From Cyclina sinensis (taxonomy: Eukaryota; Mollusca; Bivalvia; Venerida; Veneridae), in the NCBI GenBank assembly GCA_012932295.1, contig JAAONU010000003.1, positions 25,716,361-25,780,360 of the forward strand: a DNA stretch of 64,000 nucleotides, written 5' to 3'. The position numbers and the translations under genes are program-made. Below the pieces are notes generated by a model that was not told the DNA's origin, did not search any database, and saw nothing but the letters and a program-made list of their open reading frames with translations. Shown piece by piece: positions 42,401 to 50,655 of the stretch (position 1 is the first letter of the stretch; each line of letters opens with the position of its first letter).

Positions 42401-44338
42401 TCCTTGAGGTCAAATTGTTAAAAAAAACCACTTCTTTTGAAGGATCTACCATTTATATTTTTCTATTCCTCAGCTCAAAGATCAAAGCACCACTTCGGGG
42501 GCATTGACATCTTGCATTTACAGTTCTTGTTAAGTTATGAAATAGTTTTTTTATCGGTGTGGTCCAAACCTCTAGTGGTCTTAGAAGCGGAACTTAGCTG
42601 TAACAGTAAATCGTTTATATGGATGAGTCTCATTATTTTAATTTGATTAAGTTACCCCCTGACGTATAAATCTACTCGCAAGATAAGGAAAACAGCTTTA
42701 AATCATAACTGGTGTCGCGTGTACGCATATGTTTTAGATTTTTTAGCTTTGTTGCAAGAAAAGGCAAACGAGTGAATTAATTGGACTGATTATGCAATAT
42801 TAGCAGCTTATTCAGTGTTTAACAAACATGTACGGCAGTAAGCTTTAGACAGGAATAAGAGGATAATTCTCAAACGAGCTGGCCCCACAATTAAGAGTGC
42901 TGAAATGTATAGCCAAGCATAGTCAAATTATAGACATTTTTGTATAAGCGATAAATAAGTCAGCTATATTATCTATCTTAAATTTATTTTTCTGTTAAGT
43001 ATGGCTTCTGAAGTTCTTGATGTGAGTATATTTGTTTTCCAGTTGAAAACTTGGCGTTCCAGAAACGCGCACTGATCAGTACAAGTGCACGTCATAGCAA
43101 ACGTGACACTTCCAACAAGGTCTCGTCGCAAGACAGGGCATCACAGGCGGTCGACGGTCGCTTAGAGCAGGGTCTAAGATTCTGTACCATCTTAGATAAC
43201 CTGTATGGCGACGTGTTTACTATAGATCTCGGCAGACGACAAAAAGTCTCAGGAGTTCTTATATACACATGGCAAGGTGAAGGAGAAGGTTGGTTTTTTA
43301 TTGATTCTTAAAGATATATGAAGGCATATATTCTTTGATGTTTCTAGACAAATACTTCCAAAAGCGGCATCAAAACTAACTAAGAAAGTACCAAATTGTA
43401 TAGCGTAGATAGACGGATATAACAGAAAGCCTGTAAATGTAAAACTATTTTTGGTTGTCTGAAACATTGAATTTTCAAAACTTTGAAATCAAGTAAAAAT
43501 GAATTGCCTGACTTGATTCTGAACAGCGTTGCCGCTAATGGCTAGATATAAAATAAATAAACATTGCTACCAAAATATTACAATGGAAACACAGCAAGAG
43601 TTTTTTTTTTGCAAAATTGTGAAAAGGTCCCGGTTTTGCATTAAAGGTTTATTTTGTACTCTTAATGTATTCAGTGAAAATTTCAACTCCGTACCTTAAT
43701 CAAAAGGTTTAATTGTCTGGATGAATATTTGTGCAATTTTGCTGCAGTTTGAGGTCGTTTTTTTGGCAATATAGAGACAAGAATACGTTCATGAGTGTTT
43801 GATATATCATGTGTGTAATTAGGTCAAAACATTGTCACTATGACAAATGAAATAAGTTTTACAATGAAATCTTTATCTTGTGTTTTTACTGTAAACCCAT
43901 TTCTGTTCGCTGACGACTAGTTTTGTAAATATAAGCAGGACGTCTTTTGAGTAACTCGTATTTTTAGGTGAAAACTTCCCACAGAAGCAGATACTAATTT
44001 TTTGCGCGAAATAAATAAGTAGCAACATTAGCAGTACAAACTTTTCTTTATTTTCAGATGGCGTAAGCGCTTACCGAGATTTTATGAATAATTTAGATCA
44101 ATTATTGGTATTTGTTGACGACACGGGAGGTAAGGAAGACACGAAGGATCCTGATTCGACGTCACAATTATGTACTCATACATCAAGAAAAAATGATGCC
44201 TTATTTAAGCCAGTACTGCACTTCCCTTGCATGAGGCCTCTTGAGGGGGAGAAAGTTTTAATAGAGGCATGGCCTGTTAAAGATGGCTGGAATAGGATTT
44301 TTAGTGCAGTGTTGTGTGAGGTTCAGGTCTATGGGTAA
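2124..44338 (+). CDS. Secreted protein with two discoidin domains and a fucolectin-like C-terminal domain (11-exon gene, whole span)
   Basis: Joined coding exons: 2124-2196, 22019-22224, 29315-29437, 30114-30252, 30762-30896, 33138-33310, 35190-35267, 38789-38934, 41693-41740, 43043-43288, 44058-44338. All introns are GT-AG. The total is 1648 bases, one more than a multiple of three, and the surplus base localises to exon 8. Ignoring it gives 548 residues: signal peptide about 1-23, discoidin 1 from Cys26 to Cys179, discoidin 2 from Cys182 to Cys354, linker 355-373, galactose-binding-like domain 374-548. No transmembrane segment follows the signal peptide, so it is probably secreted. Discoidin domains of this family (lactadherin, EDIL3, discoidin I) bind lipids, glycans or cell-surface proteins; a role in adhesion or immune recognition is inference. 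Exon 1 is the least certain part. The exon 8 indel leaves open whether this copy is functional. Confidence 0.85.
3361..3415. repeat. (GA)n microsatellite
   Basis: About 24 uninterrupted GA dinucleotides, then one slip and a few more. Confidence 0.98.
11483..11494. promoter_or_regulatory. NRF-1-like palindromic site inside intron 1
   Basis: CGCGCATGCGCA is a full match to the NRF-1 consensus YGCGCAYGCGCR, in CpG-poor surroundings. It could mark a cryptic or alternative promoter. No adjacent exon was recognised. Confidence 0.35.
14607..15765. repeat. 77-bp satellite array, about 15 copies
   Basis: The unit begins CTTCACGTATAAAGTTTACC and ends ATCTTCACTCTTTAAG. Successive starts at 14607 and 14684 give the 77-base period. 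Most junctions contain AAGCTT, so HindIII would cut it into a ladder. Copies differ by a few substitutions such as GGTCTCC versus TATCGCC. It lies in intron 1. Confidence 0.96.
15766..17593 (+). other. Intron 1, between the two satellites
   Basis: Contains an imperfect CAT/CGT trinucleotide-rich patch at about 16484-16636. Nothing else recognised; the small open frames show no family features. Confidence 0.55.
17594..18771. repeat. 28-bp satellite array, about 42 copies
   Basis: The unit contains CTGTTAGGGTTTAACTGCTG followed by one of two endings, TCAGGAAT or ACAAGGTT. The two types alternate over much of the middle, making a 56-base higher-order unit; a third type (AACAGCTGTCAGTAAT) is interspersed. 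Each unit holds one TTAGGG hexamer. Confidence 0.96.
18772..22018 (+). other. Intron 1, right part
   Basis: AT-rich spacer up to the exon 2 acceptor. Open frames at 19888-20118, 21065-21277 and 21699-21971 on the minus strand show no recognisable domain. Confidence 0.55.
22019..22224 (+). CDS. Exon 2: first part of discoidin domain 1
   Basis: Acceptor tatttttcag, donor AGG|gtaaga, phase 1 in and phase 0 out. Encodes residues 25-93. It opens with the family's typical Cys...GPLGM start, followed by a QITASSAYPYEWD segment and ends in EWLQVDLGVASR, the WLQVDLG core strand of F5/8 type C domains. The GWCAKYKS segment before the core is also typical. The reading continues directly into exon 3. 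Confidence 0.93.
23396..23469 (+). mobile_element. tRNA(Leu/Ser)-like SINE head
   Basis: Contains GTGGCTGAGTGGTCTA, a strong A box of the Leu/Ser type, and GACTTCCAATCC, a degenerate B box, at the spacing of a tRNA with a long variable arm. The stems do not pair well. A T-rich body follows to about 23600, with no clear end. Confidence 0.55.
26824..26919 (+). other. Small ORF of 31 codons with good start context, or a stray exon
   Basis: ATG in acaaaaATGG context, reading MAAKAGPTAEQTISF and then ETGDDV before a TAA. Base composition is richer in G and C than the flanking intron and codon use looks protein-like. A GTGATG after ACGG at 26874 could be a splice donor. A TGACGTCA overlaps it. No family is recognised; it could equally be a repeat fragment. 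Confidence 0.25.
29315..29437 (+). CDS. Exon 3: middle of discoidin domain 1
   Basis: Acceptor gttgcttag, donor AAG|gtaaat, phase 0 on both sides, exactly 41 codons (residues 94-134). Reads VTGVMTQGRADGNEWVTKFM and then a VSYS...DWFYV segment, the classic discoidin strands (V.GV.TQGR....WV..F.VSYS......W). It completes the sentence begun by WLQVDLGVASR in exon 2. Confidence 0.94.
29438..30113 (+). other. Intron 3
   Basis: 676 bases, GT-AG, nothing else recognised. An open frame starting at 29957 runs on into exon 4 and is a shadow. Confidence 0.85.
30114..30252 (+). CDS. Exon 4: end of discoidin domain 1
   Basis: Acceptor catgtttcag, donor CAAT|gtgagt, phase 0 in and phase 1 out (residues 135-180 plus one base). 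Contains FEGNTDSYSVKH, PIVARFIKFH and MRVEILGCQ, matching the family's F.GN.D, P..ARF.R..P and R.E..GC signatures. Cys179 should pair with Cys26 to close the domain. Confidence 0.94.
30253..30761 (+). other. Intron 4
   Basis: 509 bases, GT-AG, separates the two discoidin domains in phase 1. Confidence 0.85.
30762..30896 (+). CDS. Exon 5: start of discoidin domain 2
   Basis: Acceptor tgtatttccag, donor AAAA|gtaaca, phase 1 on both sides (residues 181-225 plus one base). Begins LCKEPLGLPPYGKLTASSF, the same C..PLG...G...ASS opening as domain 1, and ends at GWCAKKKK. Cys182 is the expected partner of Cys354. The donor is followed by a short CAGTAA-like repeat with further GT dinucleotides; only the 30896 cut keeps phase with exon 6. 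Confidence 0.9.
30897..33137 (+). other. Intron 5
   Basis: 2.2 kb, with a short (TA)n run near 31925-31941. No coding signal recognised. Confidence 0.8.
33138..33310 (+). CDS. Exon 6: middle of discoidin domain 2
   Basis: Acceptor is a T-rich tract ending cag; donor AAG|gtaagt; phase 1 in and phase 0 out (residues 226-283). Reads AQWLQIDIGPPTLVTAVITK, then GRGDSKRSHWVKRFMVSYS and VWYKYKDAHH, aligning with exons 2-3 of domain 1. An RGD triplet (GRGDS context) is present in the loop before the WV..F strand. In lactadherin and EDIL3 an RGD used for integrin binding lies in an EGF domain, so a binding role here is speculative. Confidence 0.93.
33311..35189 (+). other. Intron 6
   Basis: 1.9 kb. 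An open frame at 34593-34817 has no recognised domain. A GCAGACGAC motif lies at 34693. Confidence 0.8.
35190..35267 (+). CDS. Exon 7: symmetric 26-codon insert in discoidin domain 2
   Basis: Acceptor gtatttctag, donor CTG|gtaaga, phase 0 on both sides, 78 bases, open throughout (residues 284-309). It starts NEWLWTPTYNASTSQ and contains one N-glycosylation sequon (NAS). Domain 1 has nothing at this place: its exon 3 runs directly into the F.GN.D motif. Because the length is a multiple of three and the phases match, it could be skipped without changing frame. A weaker internal donor CCA|gtatac after 35248 would end it in phase 2. Confidence 0.75.
35268..36029 (+). other. Intron 7, left part
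   Basis: Two TGACGTCA sites at 35344 and 35637. No gene recognised. Confidence 0.6.
36030..36790. repeat. 44-bp satellite array, about 17 copies
   Basis: The unit contains AAAACGCAACATTTGACTGT and then ATCACTAAGTTGTAGCAATC. TCTCTGAAAA units followed by ACCG and TCTCTAAAAA units followed by ACTG alternate in part of the array, so an 88-base dimer is visible. It sits in intron 7. Confidence 0.96.
36791..37246 (+). other. Intron 7 spacer, T-rich
   Basis: Strongly T-rich on the + strand with scattered CATTCTTTC-like words. No gene recognised. Confidence 0.5.
37247..37640. repeat. Diverged GTCGA-rich minisatellite
   Basis: About five degenerate copies of a unit near 50 bases with the pattern TTTCATCAAGTT...AATGGTCGATATTTTT...TCGA, at about 37247, 37303, 37491, 37549 and 37598. 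The stretch 37349-37485 interrupts the series. Confidence 0.6.
38240..38457. mobile_element. MITE-like element with inverted termini
   Basis: Left end ATGGTCAGAACCTTTTTTT, right end AAGAAGGTTCTGACCAT: the outer 14 bases are perfect inverted repeats, and partial pairing continues inward (GATCAGTTT on the left, AAACTGATC on the right). 218 bases with no coding capacity. The target-site duplication is unclear. It lies in intron 7 close upstream of exon 8. Confidence 0.65.
38789..38934 (+). CDS. Exon 8: end of discoidin domain 2, with an apparent 1-base frame break
   Basis: Acceptor ccctttttag, donor AAAG|gtatgt. Read in phase 0 from exon 7 it gives IFGGN and then a TAG at 38804-38806. Read one base later it gives SDKDTERIHYLNAPFVARF and ends RVGLLGCPYK. 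The family motif is IF.GN.D.DT, so the two frames join exactly if one base near 38804 is surplus. Without it the exon leaves in phase 1, as exon 9 needs. Either the base is an assembly or allelic error, or the gene is damaged, or exon 7 uses its internal phase-2 donor at 35248, which would restore frame without an indel but lose the IFGGN motif. Confidence 0.85.
38935..41692 (+). other. Intron 8
   Basis: 2.8 kb, with a TGACGTCA site at 40757. No coding or repeat feature recognised. Confidence 0.8.
41693..41740 (+). CDS. Exon 9: short Cys-containing linker
   Basis: Acceptor tttattttcag, donor GCG|gtaagt, phase 1 on both sides, 48 bases. Encodes GTCPAGFMRVNEDSPC, residues 358-373, with Cys360 and Cys373. 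It connects the last Cys of discoidin 2 to the C-terminal domain. The CPAGF wording is EGF-like, but the exon is far too short for a full EGF domain. Confidence 0.82.
41741..43042 (+). other. Intron 9
   Basis: 1.3 kb, nearly half of it the ATGCCCCC-type element at 41928-42504. The rest is unassigned. Confidence 0.85.
41928..42504. mobile_element. ATGCCCCC-type non-autonomous element, long copy
   Basis: Begins ATGCCCCCAAGAAGGGCATA and ends CACTTCGGGGGCAT: inverted termini shared with the copy at 462-662. Behind the left end is a GTCCGTCCGTCA tract, and the interior is full of GACCTTGACC words. 577 bases, no transposase. I recall such elements as very common in bivalve genomes. Confidence 0.75.
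43043..43288 (+). CDS. Exon 10: N-terminal half of the galactose-binding-like (fucolectin-related) domain
   Basis: Acceptor ttgttttccag, donor GAAG|gttggt, phase 1 on both sides (residues 374-455). Begins VENLAFQKRALISTSA, the ENLA...A..SS start of FTP/F5-8C-like domains, followed by ASQAVDGRL, an RFC segment and VFTIDLGRRQKVSGVLIYT, matching the AVDG...C...W.VDLG....V..V.I pattern. The usual Trp before the VDLG strand is replaced by Phe-Thr (VFTIDLG). Confidence 0.92.
43289..44057 (+). other. Intron 10
   Basis: 769 bases, splits the C-terminal domain in phase 1. Nothing else recognised. Confidence 0.85.
44058..44338 (+). CDS. Exon 11: C-terminal half of the galactose-binding-like domain and stop codon
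   Basis: Acceptor ttattttcag, phase 1 in; ends in TAA at 44336-44338 (residues 456-548). Contains YRDFMNNLDQLLVFVDDT, LCTHTS, HFPCMRPLEGEKVLIEAW and FSAVLCEVQVYG, which fit the L..LEVYVD, C and C..PL.G..V.I...........LCEV.VY pattern of fucolectin-type folds. I could not see the full His...Arg-x-Asp sugar-binding motif of F-type lectins across exons 10-11, so fucose binding is not supported. Confidence 0.93.
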
Positions 44339-47300
44339 TAATTGAGAAAAAAAATATGTGTGACTGAATAGTTGACTGAAAACATGCAGACCTCAGTTAC
44401 TTAGACACTTAGCTGTGATTCTATTTAATTACAGAAAATATATATGGATGAAGTTTCGTTTCTATGTAGTTATAATGTTAATACTACAGTTTTGTGAAGT
44501 GATAAGGTTTTATAGAGGTAGGGTACTAAATATAGTTAAAAGACAGGGTAATTATGTTAAAAAAGAATAAAAGTGATTATCCATACATTATACGGTTCTG
44601 AAAATCCTAGCCACTGACACGGAGTACGGATGTGTTCAAAAATGGCTTGGATACAATTGAACGCCTACACGTACGACTATACACACGTTTATGTACATAG
44701 ATACTTACCACTTAATTAAAAAAGGCCAGCAAAGTGTTATATTTTATACATTGTGTATTATATGTATTCGTACGCGATATTATATTTCTCTGACTAACGT
44801 TTACAAACTTTTTTTGATAACCATGAAATTTGGTTAAAAAGTTGTAGACGACTGCCATATTGGCAAAATGTTGAAAGTGCACGGAAGGTTAGACAACAAT
44901 ATTTGAGTGTTAAACCCTTGAGTTTGGAGGTTTCAGGTCTAGTTCAGAATGTGCACACGCGGTTGTTTATAAACTGGATAAACTGGACATTTTTATTATT
45001 AAATGCCAGACGTTTGTGAGCAACACATCATATTAATATGAAGGTGGAAATTGAGAAGTTGCTAAAGGGACAACTTATGGACAAGAGTTTGCCAACTTTA
45101 GCTTTTTGCATGAGATAGAATTTAGTTTTCGTGTATGCCAAAGTTATGTTGGAATATCAACGAGTTGCTTTAAGGACAGATCCCTGTCAGATTGGTGTAA
45201 TTTTACATCTTTATAAATAGAGATTAGCACAGTCCTATTGTACTTAACAATGTAGTATATATGCAGTTGGTTTGAGTTTTTATCCAACGAATATCTGTGT
45301 TGTGGTAGTTGAATAAGTATTGATTTATGCTGTACAATGCACGTCACTGCTTTGAACATTATGACGTCATAATACGTCATGAGTGAATGAAAAGATTTTC
45401 TTCTCCAAAATATAACGTGTTTCTGATTATTTATCAAGTCTCATACAGTCGGTCATAGACAGACATAAACGAATCAAGTCTAACTTATACAATGTAATCA
45501 CATCTTGTTAGTTAAACCACAGGAAGCAAGAGAAAATATATCTTCTCATCGAAAACTCGGAAGTATAAATACGCTGGAATCTCTGGTCACGTGATCATAA
45601 CAGAATCTCACGTTCATGTTCTGTCTTTCATCTCAGGACTCAAAAGTTGCTTAATATTAAAATATTGCCATATTAAAGAGGAACAAAGTCATTTTCACTA
45701 ATAAAACATGAACAGTTGGCTGTACGATTTTCAGAAAGAGATCAGAAGTAAACTGCCTTCTCAGGAAACATTTGAATGACTCAGAAATCATTTACTAAAA
45801 ATAGAAACAATGCCATGTGCATCGTTACCAAAGTTTCGTAGCTTTTAAAATTTAGATCAGGGTTTTTTATCATTTAAGATTAGAAATACTGCAACAAACT
45901 CATATATACAAAACAGAAACGCACAAAACATACTGTTCTTTTATTAAATTTAAAGGAGTTCTCTGTTGCTTCCTTTCAATTTTTTGTGTGTATTTTTAAG
46001 TAAAATCAATTTGCAACAAGGCCTTGCTATTTCATTTTGCGGTAGCTTCAAAGCGTAACAAGATTAATTGCAGCTAAGTTTTGTTACTTTTCTAACAAAT
46101 AGGTATTGTTAAATGATGTCATACGACAATCTGCTAAACAACGTTGTTGTTTTGTTTGGTTAATTTTGTTATGACGTCACAACATTTTAAAGGACATTTG
46201 CCAAAAAACCCTGTTATTTTATTTGTTTATAAGCAGTTAGTTTTGTTACCATTTTTCTGAGCAACAGGTTTTCTGAGCAAAGACGTAAGCTGTAATGTGT
46301 TTATCATTTCCATTCCATTTGAAATGTACATAAAGCATCCATGACATGAAATCAGTAATGTACCGGATATTATAGACACATACTTTATATGTACTAAAGG
46401 GACATCCAAACACTCTTATATATATTATCTTATACAAAGGATTCGTGGATAAAAATCTTACTTGTAAAGAAATGTTCTTTCCTAAAAGTGTAAGTTCTCA
46501 TATATGAAAGTGATTCTGTGGACATAACTGTAGATTTACTTAAGAATTTTTGTAAGTTCTTTTGTATTTGTTAAATGTTAATCAAATTTCAGCAGACGAA
46601 TTTTGTTAATTCTCTAAAACAACTACCATATTCGCTCGCATATAAGGCTGTCATTTAACTATTTTAATAATAATTTTTCGATTCCAAATTTTGCAGACGA
46701 CACTGTTGCATATGAACTTATCAAGTCAATATATGACGTCATATGTGAAGACGACCCCGTGTCAGTTTCATGTAATCTGCAGATTATCACTGATTCGAAC
46801 ATGTTTAGACTGTATATAATTTATGATAGGTTCGATAAATATAAACCAGTTTATTTACACACGGAGATGAAATTTGTTTAACCATTTAAAACATTCAACA
46901 CAACATCTATATTAATTGTTTTATTTAAAATTTCCATTCTAGCAGACGAATTTCAGTAAGATTTTAAGTTTTAGAAATTGCTTTACGTCTAATCTGCAGA
47001 CGACATTTTCTCAGCTGCTTGCTAGTTCTTGCATCTGCAGACGAATTTCTGTATAATTTCTGTAGCAGAAATGAATATTTTCGTGTTGACCATCTTTCTT
47101 TTTGAAAGTTAGAAGCTATATCTTTTTACTATGACTAGTTTTTTTTTGTTTTATTTTCAGTTTACAAGATTTTGTGTTTCTTTTTATTCAGTGTGTCAAC
47201 ACGAAACCTATACAGTTTTGTTGTGTTCAATACAAATATACTTCTGCCGGATAAATAGAGAAAGAAATAATACATATACTTTCTTATATCTTCGAAATAG

Positions 47301-50193
47301 ATTAATTTACCTGAAATTCGATACTGTCCCATTTACTAGCTTTACTAACGACTCTTTGATGTTATAAAACTCGTAAATGATTTAATTATTATTTTATCAA
47401 AAGTATCGTAAGAAAACTTCTATCATTTTTAAATTTCTAGCAGAAAAAATATTTATGCATAGGCAGATTTCTTAATTGTTTGGTTCAAAAAGTATACATG
47501 TCTTTTTTTCAAACTGTTGTCTAAGAACCTCCCTTAGTGCTTACCTCTTAGTAAGTCAGTGCTGTCTATGTTAAAAATGCAACTAGGGTTGAACACATGC
47601 AAACAACCTTCAACATTTATGTTATAATGATTTTTACTGCGTGTTGTCAGAACTTAGTTTTTGCATATTTTGTAAATAAATTGTTATATTTGTGTAATAT
47701 TATGTTAATAAATTATAAACCTGTTTAAGTTATATGTCTTTTGTAATTGATTCCTCAACTTTAAAAACATTCGATAATTCTGAACTTTCAATGATTTTAC
47801 AATGTTGACTTTACATTGAAATATGAGTTGTGTCTTTTCAAAGCAGACATATGTCATGAGAAAAGCAGACGACAAATTAATATGTCTGAAACTGTTTGAG
47901 CTTTGTTAGCGAAACCTTCCGTCTTGAGAAAATTACAGTTCTGGAAAATATTTGCAAAAAAAAACCTTATTAAAATGATAGTATTAACTACTTAGAAAGC
48001 TTCATCGAAAAAGACACGTATATGTGAAACCTTATGTCTATGTACATAGACTATTTCCTTTCAGTTTAATATCACCCTTTAAGTTTCAGTTAGCGGTCGT
48101 TTTCAAAATATATTTTCTTACTTAACAAGTACTGTACAAATGTTAAACTTTGTTTTCTATGAGGTAGATCCCCCCAACCGAAAATGGCTTAGCTTCTGTG
48201 CTGAAGGTAAACAAAGGACAGTCATCCATCAAGTCTTTATATTCCCCTGACATCCACAAAATTGTTATACGAATGTATACATAACTTTTAAACTGTTATG
48301 GTAATTTCTTCTCCTTCTGTGTCAGAAAATATTAAAACACCTTTTATATTTTTTTTCAGTTAATTAATGTTATATGGTAGAAAACAGTAATTACTCCAAT
48401 CGGGAACTAACAACTGCTAGCTTTTATTGCCAAAAAAAAAATACATTTTCAAAATTTTGAAAAAAAATGCGGTTGTAGTACTAATATTTTTCACAGTTTG
48501 TCGTCTGCTAAATGGCTAGAAAGTCTTTGGGGAAAAAAACAACATTAAACTGTTCCAAATTGTCATGAATGACGGAAATCTAAACAGACCACCGGAGAAC
48601 AAATTTTAATACAAGTCAATCAACGTTGTTTCACAGTTAATTAAAATTCTTGCGAGTAACATGCAACATGCAATTTGTATGTAATTCAAAAATTGGATGT
48701 GCAACTTAATATGGCAGAGAAAGAGTTATAATCAGATGCCTTCCATAGACTCAGTTGACAGTGAACCCACAGAGAGGCAGAGAATTAAACTATGGTGCAT
48801 TAATAAAAAACTGTCATAGTGTATGAGACTTTATATATTTTGAAGTTTTTTAGCCATTTCTGCAACATAAAACGTTTGGAATTAAAATGTCAATAACATC
48901 TTCTCTAAATGGAAAAATAAGCCGTATGCAAGAATAATATGTAATGACAGAGCTAATCTTTTGAATTAATCTTATCAATGAATCTGTAAACCCTTTCGCA
49001 AAACAACTTTCAACCGTATTTGATAATGTAAACTTATGCCCTTGAAAAACTTCTCGTGTACCAGTCTAAAGACTAATTTTCGTAATCCAAAGTCTCTTAC
49101 AGAAATTTCATTCACGACATTTTCATGTCGTTATCATTTTAGTTTCTCTTAACAATATTTAGTAATATATTTGCATTTTATGCTAATTAAGGCGTGATAT
49201 CTTCGTGTTAACAATACATCGTAAACTTAGACTAGGAAAAGACGTGCGAAATCCTCAAGATGGACTTTGTGTGAATAAATTTCAATTGAAGACAAATATA
49301 TCTTTGCTTTTTCTAATCTTTTTTCTCTTTTTCCTCATATAGTTACATTTTAATGTATAGCATTTAAATACAACACTTGCTTTGATAAGAAAGCTTATTT
49401 AGTGAAACACAGGCCTGTCTTTTATTCACACCTTACTGACATGTCAAATAAAGACGTATGCGTTTCGAAAACAAAAGACCTTGTCTTAGAAATATATTGA
49501 GCAAATGAATGCAGTTTTCGAATTAAAACTTCAGATATCTATAAAATGTAAATGCATATGTTTACTTCAGTTGAAGCTTCCGCCAAGAAAAAAGGTTTTT
49601 AAAAATTGAACCTACGCCATTTGTGAGCTTTATGGTTGACAAATAAAGACATGTTTACCTGACAGGAATTTCAGTGACAAGGTGTATCATAAGCTATAGA
49701 GGCTGGCTTTTCTCATACTGCAGTACGCTTACTCACTTATTATGCGGGTAATTTATTCTAATGAATGTTATTATTTTTTTCAGTGCAAAGTTATTTGAAT
49801 TGAGACAATTGCTTTGTCGTCATAGTTTCCTATTTGAGGCTCCTTAAATTTTATTTAGGGTAATAATTGTGAAGTATAAAAGTTATAAAATTTCACATCG
49901 TTCGGCGTTCGCACCTGTTTATACTAAATCATAAAATAAATAGCAAACTTATAATCAGCCCAAAATGTTTATCACTGAAACCGATTGCAAAATATGTGAA
50001 TAAAGATCGTTTTTTGGAAGGTTATATGTGTAACAGTTTTTCATATGAGAAAAAGTATCTAAACGCATGATGCTTGACAAAATTATACAATAAGCCCATG
50101 GGAAAAGGTAAACTAGATGCATTACACATTAAAAAGTACTGTAGAACTGGTGATGTACAAATTCGGACAGAAGTTTATGATCAACTGATAGAA
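44339..50193. other. 3' UTR then long non-coding region
   Basis: After the likely poly(A) site no gene is recognised on either strand. The open frames here (for example 45144-45437 minus and 47131-47367 plus) lack recognisable domains. The region has three TGACGTCA sites (45362, 46172, 46734) and seven GCAGACGA motifs between 46592 and 48508. Confidence 0.55.
44566..44571 (+). terminator. Candidate polyadenylation signal AATAAA
   Basis: First canonical AATAAA after the stop codon of the discoidin gene, about 230 bases downstream. It would give a short 3' UTR. Other A-rich hexamers occur further down, so the real 3' end is unproven. Confidence 0.5.
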
Positions 50194-50655
50194 CATTTGA
50201 AATTGTATTGTCTGCAAAATCTTGAAAAGTTTTACATAAAACTTTTGACATTGTATTGTCTTGCAATACTTAAAAGGCGTTTCAAAGAAGTATTGACATT
50301 GTATTGTCTTGCAATACTTAAAAGGCGTTACAAAGAACTATTGACATTGTATTGTCTTGCAATACTTAAAAGGCGTTACAAAGAACTATTGACATTGTAT
50401 TGTTTGGAAATACTTTAAAAGTGTTGCAAAGAACTTTGGACATTGTATTGTTTTGTAAAACTTGAAAGGCGTTACAAAGAACGTTTGACAGTGTATTGTC
50501 TGGAAATACTTTAAAGGTGTTGCAAAGAACTTTGGACATTATATTGTTTTGTAAAACTTGAAAGGCGTTACATAGAACTTTTGACAGTGTATTGTCTTGC
50601 AATTGAGAGGCATTACAAAACACTTCTTACAATTACTTGACAGGCGTTGCAAAAT
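50194..50655. repeat. 48-bp minisatellite, about 9 copies
   Basis: The unit contains TTGACATTGTATTGTCTTGC and then AATACTTAAAAGGCGTTACA. Starts at 50293 and 50341 give the 48-base period. As 48 is 16 codons, frames stay open on both strands (50074-50418 plus, 50366-50623 minus) and read as repeated peptides; these are not considered genes. Confidence 0.93.
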
